Source of the DNA: Batillaria attramentaria
Taxonomy: Eukaryota > Mollusca > Gastropoda > Batillariidae
Length of the DNA stretch: 64,000 nucleotides
Reading direction: 5' to 3'
NCBI GenBank assembly: GCA_018292915.2
Contig: JACVVK020000152.1
Coordinates: forward strand, 827,001-891,000
This document shows, one piece after another, positions 1 to 15,439 of the stretch. Position numbers and translations under genes: made by a program. The notes beneath the pieces are model-generated. The model worked only from the letters and a program-made list of their open reading frames with translations. It ran no database searches and had not been told where the DNA came from. Numbering within the stretch: position 1 is the stretch's first letter; each line of letters starts with the position of its first letter.

Positions 1-1088
1 ATTGCTGAAGTACCCGTGTGTGGATTGACAATATAGGTACATTACTCAACAACTTAACACAACAACTGTGTCATGCCAGCAACCATGAAAGTACTCAACA
101 CTTGGGTTTTTTTTTTTGTAACATGTAAAACCATGTTGCACTGGCATTGTTGCTTTTTTCGTTGTTCTGTTTTCTGTTGTTTTTAAGAAGCAAGCTTTTT
201 TCTCTTGTGCAATTTCACAGCTTGAGGATAGCTTGGCTAAAGCCTCAGTCAGTTAAACTGATGGCAGCTTTCCACTTGGTAGCACCTTGTGTTTGGGAGT
301 CATCTCCTGTGTGTCTTGTTCTCAGTTCTGGTTCTTCTCAGTGAACTGGGGTTTGGTTTTGTTTTCGCTTTTTTGTTTGATACCCCCCCCCCCCCCCCCC
401 TTTTTTTCTCCTTTTTTTTTTTTTTTTTTTCTTCTTCTTCGCCTAAGTGATACTCAGAAAACCATTTTTGCATTGGCAGAAGAGCAGGATCTGTTGGGGT
501 CATTTTAGCACTGTAGCTTGCAATATCAGCCAATAACTGTGAAAATGAGACAGAGCTCAGGAACAGAGTATCGATCTGTCCTATTCGCCTGTGCAGTGAC
601 TACCCTTAAAAATGTGTTTTGTAAATGTACATGTATGCAGACAACGCATGTTGACCATTATGGGTTGCACAGCTTTCTACCTCCCATGCTCAACATGGAC
701 TTCAACTCAAACTGAATATAAATATATATGTTTCACCACTTCTCAGTACTTAAAAGTTTATCTTGCCAAGATTTTCAGCTGTTCTATGACTTCATGTGCA
801 CTCTTTTGTAATTTACAGTTTGCGAGCTTTTTGCTGTGTTCTACAGAATGTGCAGTGTTTAAATGTAGCAACATTTTAGCAGCGTCCTAGCAAAACCTTG
901 AAAATGCAATGGTTATTTTATTGCACATAGGTGTGGCAAGGACGATAACAGTAAATTTGCTTTTTAGTCCTATTTACTGCTACTACTTTTTGAGGGTTTC
1001 CTGCATTGTATTATCACTAGCTAATTTCAGATGCGTATGAAAGTGCTTTTTAGGTCAAAGTTTATAAGCTGTATTATCGTTACTGTAG

Positions 1089-1141
<53 letters not shown>

Positions 1142-1278
1142 AGAATAGGAATGATTTTGTGGTTTCCTTATGTTTTCTTGTGTACTGCCAATTTTGTGTT
1201 GCTGTTATTTCAGAGGTTTGGGGCAAAGAGATGTAATGAAACACAGCAGACCCGTAAACGGTGGCTGTTTTTGTTGTT

Positions 1279-1980
1279 ACATGTTTGTAAATTTATACCC
1301 AAGGAAAGTTTTTCTTGTTTTTCTGGTACTCTTGTTTTATCACATAGGTGAAAGTACTGATAATTGTGTGCATTATCATATATGGTGCATAGTATGGGTG
1401 AACGGTAAGCGTTTGCGGACTTTTGTAGTGGGAAGGCTTTTCACTGTCTTGTGAATGGTTGGTTTGTTAAGTGTTTGTAAGTTTATGCCTAAGGAAAACT
1501 TGAAGTTCTTCTTGTTTTTCCGGTATTCTTGTTCTGTCACATAGGTGAAAGCACTGATAATTGTGTGCATAATCATATATGGTGCATGGTATGGGTGAAT
1601 GGTAAGCATTTACGGACTTTTGTAGTGGGCAGGATTTTCTTTTTCTTTTTTTTTTTTTGCTGCCACAACTCTTTGCCGGCTCCAGTGGTGTTCCTCCCTG
1701 GTAATGAGTGGAATCCACGGAGGGCTCGGAAGTTGGGGCAATTTTTATTATGCATGATGATGGAGATGAGGATGATGGTAAGGTGGTGCTATGGAGGTCC
1801 GTGTGGTTTGGGACTGCGGGACAGGGCCGCATTCCACGCTTCCTGTCATAAATATCCCGGCATTAACCAGGCCCGGGAACTATGGCACTTGCGGTGCCGG
1901 CCGTGTAATCATCCACATCATAAGACGTGTCATACCAAGGGAAGCACCAGTGGGCAGGATTTTCACTGTCTTGTGAATGG
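1279..1980. repeat. Tandem duplication of a segment of about 190 bp, second copy interrupted
   Basis: Copy A (about 1279-1455) and copy B (about 1470-1639 plus 1949-1980) share long runs such as GATAATTGTGTGCAT and CGGACTTTTGTAGTGGG with scattered differences. Copy B is split by the insertion at 1640-1948. Confidence 0.8.
1640..1948 (-). mobile_element. Retro-insertion with oligo(A)-rich tail and 16-bp target-site duplication
   Basis: The 16-mer AGTGGGCAGGATTTTC stands on both sides (1624-1639 and 1949-1964). On the - strand the inserted 309 bp end in an A-rich run next to the left copy, as left by target-primed reverse transcription. The body begins GGTGCTTCCCTTGG on the - strand. It has no obvious tRNA-like boxes and I do not recognise it; it could be a SINE or a processed RNA copy. 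Confidence 0.75.
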
Positions 1981-2686
1981 TGTTCTGGTTGCTCTCTGAC
2001 TGTAAAGGGATGAACACTGAAAATGTAGCGTTTGTACATGTTTCACAGTCTTTGTGTCACTGCTCAGCTTTTGTTTCCAAATTCTTGCCAGTGTTTTGTT
2101 TATAAGAAACTTGTAAGCCTTGGTTTGGCTTGGTTCATGGTCAGGAGGGTGCATGACAGTGGACAGTGAGTGATCACATTTACTGCTTTAGCAGTTCCTT
2201 TTGTTGGCACTCCATGATAGGATTATCATTGTTTATCGATTTATTGATTGATTTATTTAAGCTGATTTAGCTGATCATATATGACCTGTGGCAAATACAC
2301 TAGTACACACAAAGTTATATAATGTGCTTGTCTGATCTGAGAGAGGCAGTTATCTTCAACATCATAGTCAATATTTCAGAGACATTTATCTAATTTTCAA
2401 CTGACAGCACATGCATACACAAATTCACTGGTACACACACTGAAGTAATACAGTATAATGTATCGGTATGATCTACAAGACAGTTATAGTCAATATTTCT
2501 GTGACATTCATCATTCCAGCTGACACTAGTGACACTATATACACACATTTTTGCACACTTTCATTGTTGCTAGGTCCTATAAATGGATCGTAATTTTTAT
2601 TTAGATTTTGATTACAATGTGGCACATGCTGTATAAGCTTGTTGAGCTGCATTTCATTAAAGCCGGACTGAATGGTACACAGTGTT

Positions 2687-2729
<43 letters not shown>

Positions 2730-3515
2730 TACAGAGAGAGAGAAATTCCATAAAGACATCTGACTGAAGATATGCCATTTCACATAAATTGAGGACTACC
2801 AAAGACGCTAAACGTAGTAGATGTAGGGTCTTTGGGACTACTAGAGACACGACTGAGGTCCATATGAACCCCAAAAAATGATGTTAAATAAAACGACCAG
2901 TATAGAATATTAGCATGAAAAATTCATACTGATGAGGAGAATGAGTTTCTTTTCTTTTCAAGTTCTTTGTAACTGAAAAGAAAACGACAAAAGCACCCAA
3001 TGCTCCTGACAACCATGCAACTGGTGTCAGTGTTGCACACTGATCTCAATATGTGGAAAAGAAATCAGACAACTTTCTGCCAGTTTTCATTTGCAGAGCC
3101 TCTGGATTGTGGACTGCTGCAAAAATAATTAATGTGAAGAACAACGAGCGTGAAGCCGGCAGCCTAAAACATGCTGCTAAAAAAATATGTCAAGTAACAA
3201 AAGACTTTATTCTACCAAAGTAATAAGAAAAAAAAACCCTTGGAATTTTTATGTGCACCTCCACGAGGTCAGTAAATGATCTGACTGATTTTTCACGAAT
3301 ATTGATACTCGTTTCGGTAGACCTATTTCTATCGACAGTCGATCGTTCTTTCTGCGGAAAATTCGTATTGTTGATACCGCAGAGCTAGCAAGGATACATT
3401 TGCCTAAAAATACCACGATTGATATCTACCAATCAGCAACGAGCTTTATCGTCTGCCCGGACTTCATAGTAATTGGCCGGAAGTCGGGGATGTTGTGAGA
3501 AAGATGAGGTTCGAG

Positions 3516-7053
<3,538 letters not shown>

Positions 7054-7717
7054 AGAGACCCCTACAGCAGGAACATTCTCATCTTGTAGGGACCGTCTGC
7101 CATCAACGTTCATGTTAACCACACACCATGGGTGCAGCCTTTATATCCTAGCTCTGTGACCAACAACTGGCTAGGGAGAGTTTTGCTGCTAATTGAGGGG
7201 GTTTGGCATGGGGGAGATATTAGTGTACAGTACAGTTTGGCTGCTGTGTGACACAGTTGCATGGAGCTGTCATTGTGAAGTGTGCTCCTAAGAGTATCGG
7301 CGGCTCTAGTGTTGATGGCCAGATGTTGGGTTTACATTTAGCATCACCCATGCTGTCCATGTTTGTTTGAAAGACATTGTAAATGACATGGACAGGTGTG
7401 GTCTATACAGGTCTGACCTGCAGACTGAAAATGATCATGAAAATGATAGAGGAGAATGTTTGTATGCAGTTATATAGCTGGATATCCTTAAAAATGGTGA
7501 AGTCTGTTGGTCAGTGTTAGAGTGTTAGTGGCAGGTCATCAGCTGGCAGCTTAAAAACTGAAAAGGTCAAATAGCTGCTGGATTTTGTTTTTACTAAATC
7601 TTCTAGGTACTTACAAAGATGTGTACATGAGGGTGTTGTTTTTTCTCCCCAAGACATTGTTTTGCAGTAGGAACTGCAGATTCGTTGTCAGAATGTTAGT
7701 ATTGCCAGAATCTCTGT

Positions 7718-7809
7718 TTAACTCTTTGGCGACGAAGCACAATTTCTAACACACGATTTCCTATAGGAAATCGTGTGTCAGAAATTGTGCTACGTCATCA
7801 AAGAGTTAA
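7718..7809. mobile_element. TTAA-flanked palindromic MITE, copy 1
   Basis: TTAA at both ends (7718-7721, 7806-7809) brackets an 84-bp near-perfect palindrome that begins CTCTTTGGCGACGAAGCAC and has its centre at CCTATAGG. The arms differ at about 4 of 42 positions. It lies in or just past the LSM12 3' UTR, where transcription would yield a long hairpin. Confidence 0.85.
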
Positions 7810-9301
7810 ACACAGAGCAAAACAGAAGAAAAGGAGATTAGCAACTGGTTACCAACAACCCAAAACATCAACAGTTTTGGAGACAGCATTTGGCTCCCAA
7901 GGTCTGATACACACACAGTAGGTAATTTGAAGCCCTTGTGTCTGTAATTTTCCTTTGGAAGGTTTTGCTGGAACTGATGATTTTTTGTACTTTTTAAAGT
8001 GGGTTCCTGACACCCTTCTTCTTTGTTTTGTATTTCTGCTGGCAAGTCACCCTTGCTCTTGAAAAACAGGGTTGTTGGTATTCCAAGAGTAAAACTTTTT
8101 TTTTTTTCAATTCGGCAGCATGGACAGTTGTTGTATATGCTGCTCGTAACACCAGCCAGCAGCAGATGGTATGCAAACTTCATTCATCAGTCTCATGAAT
8201 TCAGATTTATGATGATAAAATGAAACATCTACTCCGTGCAGAGGCTGGATGATTCTGTTTATGTGAAGTTTGTGTGCATTTGAGCACTTGTTAAACTGGA
8301 GGCAGATTTTGAGATTTTTTTGTAAATTTTATTTTTAAACGTGGAAAGAGGTCAGTTTGTGTGGGTCATCCGTGTTCTAACATAAGTATCAAAAGCTGGA
8401 TCGTGCTGAGGATGAGTCGTGGGCATGGACCTCACAGACTTATAATCAGGACGGTTGCATGAGTGAGACATTGTTTTGTGAGCGGAAGTATTGTGAAGGC
8501 GGTTCAATCTGCGTTTGTATGGGGCAGTTCCAAAACAAGTGCCACTTGTCAGTTAAACAATTTTTGGTCTCGACCATTGAAATGCTACATGGCGTCTTCA
8601 GTGAAATGCACATACTGTAGTTACAGCCTCGCTTTGTAAGATGCGTCATTTATTGAGAGAGGTACATCAGGTTTCTGTGAGATGTGCATGGCTGAAATGG
8701 CATTTTGACGCGATGTTTTGGAGCTGCCCTGTACGCTTGACCTATATCAAACCTGTTGCATTGCAAATTTTGGCAGTGCAGTGACTTGTGTGTCTGAGTC
8801 AGTGCCCATCAGAATAGGAACATGGTGAGCTGAATACTGCATTGTGTTGTGGCCTCACAGAGCGTCAGTGTGGACTTGGCTTGTGTGTGGTCGTCTGTCT
8901 CGGTCCTTACGTTTGCTGGTTGTCTTTCTTCACTTAACCATTACTACTGTTATCTGGAAAGAAAAGGTTTAACTGGTCATATTCCAATATTTCCAGGCTT
9001 CACAGGAGGCTACTTATGTTTTGGAATTTGGAACAGTTTGCACTTGTGAGAGTGCCTGTGTGCTGGAAATAGTCTATGTTAATGATTAGGAGAGCTTGGA
9101 TTGCAATACACTGCCGTCTGCAGGCTGTGCTAACAAAGTCAAAGTCGTCTGCTGAGCAGTTGCCGGCAACTCTAGCAAAACTCCACGGCTCAGTATTCAT
9201 GTCACCTGGAGCCTACTGTTGGCTCGGTGCAAGCATCTCAGTGGTGCAGGTAACTAAGTGGTATGTGTATGATGGAAGACACTACATAGTCAAAGGGAGC
9301 T

Positions 9302-9582
9302 CAGGGCCCGCATGTAAAAGTCAAGGTTAGGGATTTTAGCCCAGGGTTAGAGTCTAACCTCGAACTATACTAGCTCTATGGTTGCATTTTCTGTTGTTTT
9401 TTTGTTTAACCAGAAAACAGGTCCATTCCACCTTGGTGCCTGAGCCATTAGAGAAGGTTTTTTGCTACCTTTCTTTGGTTCCTTTTTTAATTTAATTTTA
9501 TTTTTGGGTTTCTTTTGTCCTAGTCTGGGTTATGCCTGTAGCCGTGGGTTAAAGTAGCCTCGAGTTTTACATACGGGCCCTG
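9302..9582. mobile_element. MITE with CAGGGCCCG terminal inverted repeats, copy 1
   Basis: Begins CAGGGCCCGCATGTAAAA and ends with the near-complement TTTTACATACGGGCCCTG. The inverted ends extend about 27 bp. 281 bp, T-rich centre, noncoding. Two further copies lie at 44464-44675 and 59735-60020. Confidence 0.75.
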
Positions 9583-10626
9583 AACGATAAGTGAGCATGG
9601 GATTATAGGCGGATGGGCTTTACAGCACTTGATAAGCACTTGCGCTCTTTTTCCAGGTAACAGTAGGTTTCCTGTTTCTAAAGTAGACTTTATTCACATC
9701 TACAACACTGCACGAACAAAAGGGAGGCCTCTGTTGCTGGTAAACACCAAACGTAATTTATTGGGGAAAGATGTTTTCACACACTGAAGATGAATCTGTA
9801 CCATGAATGACTTTTTTGTGTAATTAACATAATCAGTATGTAACAGTAAATTAAAGGGTGGCATCCCTTTGTTGTAGTGCTGATGGAACTGAGGGGTTGT
9901 GTGCAGGTTGCATGCGTGAATAAGTCTACAGTCTCTTTACTTTCTGCTTTCCATTGTTGAGAAAAAGTGTCTGCTAGGTAAGGTTGTGTGAATGGCTGAG
10001 TGATTAGGTCTCCACACCCCCACCCCTCTTCAACTTGTCTGCTGTGGTTCGATTTACTGTTTTTTGTGTAAAAATTTGTTAGGATCATGCACTTTTAATT
10101 TTTTTTGTTTGGTTTTGTTGTTGTTCTGACAGCAATGTCGATTTTTAGGTTTGGATGTTACGAATGAAGCAGGTGTGTTTCGTTTTTTTGTTTTTCTTAA
10201 TTAGACTACTGACATCTGCTTTGAGGTGATGTGTTTGTGTGTGTATGTGTACTCTTTTTCTCTCTGTCTCTCCTGTTTGAATGTCATTTTGTTTCACTAT
10301 GGAAAAGTTAAAAAAGTGGCAAATTATACCTTAACATAAGTTAAATTAATTATTCATCTAAGTCATTTTTGAAGACTTCCTGGCTGTGTTCATCAATTTT
10401 CCTTTTACTTTAAACGCCAAAAGTGAAGCGAGAAGTTTTACTCTATCTTGATAACTGTTTGATTGAAACTGATGGAACTGTTGAATCGCATGGAGTTCAT
10501 TCTTGCCTTACAAACACTGGTCTGTGGTCTGAGGTGCATGAAGCAAAAAGGGACTTTCGTAGTGCATATATCCATTCTGACCATACATTACTTGTAAGGG
10601 AATTGAAAATTTTGGAAATACATGTA

Positions 10627-11030
10627 CAGGGTCCATACAGGTCATGGAATCCTGGAAAAGTCATGGAATTTGGAAATAGCTTTTCCAGGCCTGGAAAGTC
10701 ATGAAATTTTCTCAAGAGTCATGAAAAGTCATGGAATTTTGGAATTTCTGGAAGCCATTTTGAGCCCAACAGTGAAACGGTCAGCTTGTCGATTAACTCA
10801 CTGGACTGATTGCCAAAAATACAAACAAACTGCCTTCCCATAAGGCTAATGACTAACTCTGAACATTGGTCTTGCTGACTGCGATAACTTGGATAAGCTC
10901 ATAATTTCTACCCTCGCGTGTGTCAGTGTGAAAGAGGGCGAGGAAGGTGTCATGGAAAACAGGAGAGTTGGCCTCGAAAAGTCATGGAAAAGTCATGAAT
11001 TTTTGAGACGGTGAACCTGTATGGACCCTG
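10627..11030. mobile_element. hAT-type MITE, CAGGG...CCCTG
   Basis: Ends CAGGGTCCATACAGGT and its complement ACCTGTATGGACCCTG. The interior is built of repeated GTCATGGAA(A) blocks. Elements of this look are common in animal genomes; the hAT link is inferred from the CAGGG termini. No clean 8-bp target duplication is visible. Confidence 0.75.
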
Positions 11031-12870
11031 CTGTGATGTAGTGTCGCGCATGCAGCCTAAAACGTCTGATTAGGAAAGTCCACATGGTCTGTAACATTAA
11101 ATAAACATGGCACTGAAGGTGACATAAAAAAAAAGAGCTACTCATAAGTCACAAGGAAAATAATCTTCAGTGTTGGGCAGCATTTCATTTGAAATGTGTT
11201 TTCATTTGTTCCACCCATTGAAGCTGGTTTGTTTGTCCTGCATTTTGGGGTTTGGGAGTGGGGAATCCTATTCAAGAGGTTTAGCTGTGGGCTTTCTTTC
11301 AGTTCAGGAGTAGAATGTATCATTTCGTAGCTGTGTTTCAATACATTGGACTTCAATTGCCTCACTTGTGCCATAAGTAAAAATGATGATATGATGCCAA
11401 CAACATGTCACTCCAAAGGAAATTGTACACAGAGAGTCCGCTTGTAACATTTCTGGGGAAATATCAGGAACAGTTACAATAGAACTTCTTGTACTGGCAT
11501 TTGTCTGATTGTGTGGACAAACAGTACATGTAGTACAGTATTTTGAATGTTGTGACAAAACACATGAAGTGGGAAAATGATTTTGGTTATCCATTTCTTA
11601 CCCATTCTGTTTTCAAAGATCTTGGACAGTACTAACATTTGCAGCTCAAGCTATTCTGTTGTCATCTCTGAACACTTGTCCAGCATGTGTGTGTGTGTGT
11701 TTGTGAGAACTGCTGTCAAAAGTTAAGTTTTCTTGCCATAGATTTTTTGGTTATATTTTTGTTTTTAGGGCCTGTTAATGCACCTGTAATGTCTACTGAC
11801 CCTCCTTTCTAAAATCCTCACAGTTCATCATGGAAGAGAAAATTGTGTGTTTTGGTTGTGTTTGCAAGTGGGTGGGTGACCAAAGTGAATATTTTCGCTG
11901 GTCACAAAATTCATGTAATCGCAGTGCTTTGGATGTCCGCAAATTCTTCTACACACTCTATTCAAGGAACAGCCCCTCTGCAGTGGCTGAACCCTCATCC
12001 TTTTTTTTTTTCTGCCAACAGAAATGAACTACAAACGCTGATGTTAGTAAAGTCTGCTCTTCCTGTCTTTTTTTTCCTATTTTTGTTTGTTTTGCAGCAT
12101 GTAGGCGAGTGTATGGTGTGTGCTACATGAACATGAGTCAGTAAAGATCTGCAATACAATGATCATTCAATGTGTTGGGTTTTTTGGTGGTGGTTTTTTT
12201 TTTGTTTTTTTTTTTTGCTTGGGTATTACATGTATTTGTACATGTAAAATGAATTGTGTTGTTTGTGCTCACCTCCATCCATTCCAAATGCTAACACTTG
12301 TCTTCTTTGAGAAGATTGACTCTGCACGTGCACACACACACACGCACGTACACATGTTCATTTACAAGAGAAGTGAAGAACCTACTAATGAAGTAGTGTT
12401 TCAGCACCAATACTAGTGCCAACAGTCAATACTGTGCACTTACAAGTGAGAAAAACATTTACTTTGAATGGTAAAATCAAATTCATTGAGGAAAACATAA
12501 TGGTACCAATTTCCATTTTATTTGTTGTACAGGGATACAAAGTTATGAGATAACTTTCTGTGATACATGTACAAACAAAATCGGTAGACTATCAACTTCT
12601 GAACGCGCAGCACTGACATTGCATTGACCGGGCATCTTTGAATGTGTACATATTTCTTTAGGGTAGCGACAAAGAACACAGACACTACCAATGAAATGAA
12701 AATGTAACATCTCTAAACATGCATTTCACAAATTGTTCGAACGCTCCTGCTTATGATTTGCTGTATTGTTATGATAAGGAAAATCTGGTACGGGTATTCT
12801 GTTCTGTAAATCTGATTTGGTACTGAGACAAAAGCTGAAAAGTCGCATGCTCTCTAGTGCACTGCACAGG

Positions 12871-12944
12871 TTAGCTCTTTGACGACGAAGCACAATTTCT
12901 AACACACGATTTCCTATAATTGTGCTTCGTCGTCAAAGAGTTAA
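12871..12944. mobile_element. TTAA-flanked palindromic MITE, copy 2 (internally deleted)
   Basis: Same left arm as the copy at 7718, but the inner part of the right arm is lost, leaving 74 bp. The left flank is TTAG, the right TTAA. CTCTTTGACGACGAAGCAC is present in both orientations. Confidence 0.85.
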
Positions 12945-13149
12945 GGGAGGCCCACAGGCTACCTCAGGGCTGAGGTAGATTTTCCAGATTTGTCCCTTGG
13001 CCTGTGATGTTTGATTTTCTGATCTGTACAAAGTATTTGCTGTACACATGCATGTATTTTCTTGCCTAGTTCCTAGTTTTCATTATCAATTTAAAAATAA
13101 AACACAATCTCATGCTGCCCACCCATAATGTTGACGTTTACCCACGCAA

Positions 13150-13330
13150 AACAAGAAACTGTGAACTCCTCCACACAAAATCAATGCTATAAATTGTGGA
13201 ACTCTCTCCTACTCCTAGCTGTAGAACTCACTCTTCGAATCAGTGAAGGATGCAGTCAGCACCAATGCATTCTGGAAGCGACTGAAGACTCGCATCTTCT
13301 GCGGATCAACCCAAAATCATCAGCAACTTC
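13150..13330 (+). mobile_element. Degraded non-LTR retrotransposon 3' tail
   Basis: Broken frames give KLWNSL and then, in another frame, STNAFWKRLKTRIF. This is the wording of the last residues of CR1/RTE-like LINE polyproteins (LWNSLP...FKxxLKTxLF). Confidence 0.5.
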
Positions 13331-14653
13331 CTTTCAACTCACTGAACCATGCACCATTTTGGACTTCTGTTTTTTTAAATGCTAGTTAAAAAAAAAAAAA
13401 AACCTAAAAAAAAACTCAACTGTTAATCAACATAATTGTGAGCCAAAATTCCCTTCTGGGACAGATCAGGGTTTCCAATCTATAACACTGTGGTTCTTAT
13501 TTGCCCAGGGCTACAATCTGCCCAGTGATGTATATGTTTATGTATCTTGTTTTATCATCCCTGTTCCTGTCTCCAAAAGTCATCAGCTGTTTGCACCCTC
13601 CTCCAAAATACAGTAAGTTACACAGCAGAAAGCTACAACTATACAATAAATATATATATATCACATCTATGCGTGTGACTAGTTAAACAATTGCACACAC
13701 TTTATAAACCCTACACAAAAACATACTGCTGCACTCACCAAACACACAAAAGAAAGGATAAAATACTAAGGGTAAATGTAAAAGCACCCTAAGCCGACAG
13801 CTGTATTCAGATCTTTACAGTGAACTACATACATTAGTGAATTAACAAGCCGTGGGAACCCATCAGGCTTCAATGCTTCTGGAAACCAGCCCCGTAAATG
13901 ATATGGTAAGATAAAATGCATTTCAAATCAACAATACATAATAATACAACACTCAGCCACTGGACTGAGGCAGAAAGTATGTTTTCCTGTGTTCCACAGG
14001 CATCACGAGCGCATGTACACCCGGAGACTAAACCAATAATCACAAGACCACACTAGCTTGACTAGTGCAACACCTAGACAAAGTATGCTAGATTTCTAAC
14101 TTCAATCAATGGAGAAAAAATCAAATTCAAATTAGATGGCAAGAAACTGTAAAGTAAAACAATGTAAACGGTTTGTCATCTTGTGCTGACTGTTGAGTAA
14201 TACATGCACTGTCGTACACAAATACTGTGACCATGCGGGGTACAATGAGTGATTTGCCTCATATGAAAGGTTACTGTACATCTTTATCATGGTGCACCTG
14301 GACAAAGTGGTTCTCGTTTATCCCCTCCCCGCTTCGCCCCACAACCACCCACCACCAGCTCTTACCCCCATCAGATTCTAAGGCACTGTGAAAATGGGAA
14401 CTTGTACTGACAACTGACCATGCACTCTGGTAACCAAACGCACGTGAATGTTACATTATAAACAGAAAATTACAATGTACAAAGATTATATTTTACACAG
14501 GCGGCAGCAGTTTGTTTCAAGATGATCAGTCTTACATACACAGGATACAATGACTACCAAACTTACTGGATCTAGGATGTATGCTAGATCTGATTTGCTG
14601 GGACTGAAAAAACAAATCAAATCAAATCAAATCAAATCAAATCAAAGCAAAGC

Positions 14654-14706
<53 letters not shown>

Positions 14707-15439
14707 CTTACCGTGCAACAGTACAGACCTGCACGTATCTCAAATGAGAGTTCAGGGTGAGGCTTGCTGGTTTCCTTATGGCTCGGTGCACAAAAATGAC
14801 CTGGCTGTAGTGGGAGCAAGTATTATGTAGTCTGATCCCTTTGATCCCAACAACTGCGTTATACCAAAGACCTTCATCTTACCATGGTTTTTGGTTATAC
14901 TGATGGTAACCTGTACAAAGTAGTTCAAATCGCCAATTTTCTTTTTAGCAAAAGGAATGCTGGGCAGCAGCAGTTTTTATATACAGATATTGTTATCGTC
15001 TGGTGGTTGTATAGCACCAACCTCATTACCCTGTCAGTTTATAGTGTTACTTTTGTTTCAACAATAACACATACATGTATGTATGTACAACCTGGTACAT
15101 TTATGCTGTGTGACAATCTACAAAGCCACACCTACAAAAAAATAAAATAAAATGAAAAAAAAAAAGGGCCCAATAAAAGCACAGCCAAAATGAGCAACAT
15201 GACACGGAATGTACAGCACATTACATGCAACAGAGCCATGATTTGTGTACCTAAGAAGCCACAGCTACCATTACAAGGCTTTGCTAGGGAAACTTCTGCT
15301 TTGGAACAGTTGCGCTTGTGACCGTCCATCTGAAATAGCTTATCTTAGAGATTAGTACAGCTCTGAACGCAACACACTGACGTTTGACGACTGTGCAAAC
15401 GAGGAGAAGTCAACCGCACGTATTTGACATCCGCATCTG

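Larger units (their letters stand above)
1..3503. other. Noncoding stretch upstream of LSM12
   Basis: No recognisable coding sequence. It holds a poly-C/poly-T tract (about 382-431), (AC)n at 1091-1141, a tandem duplication (1279-1980) interrupted by a retro-insertion, and (TG)n at 2687-2728. The LSM12 promoter should lie near 3300-3500; no motif stands out. Confidence 0.6.
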
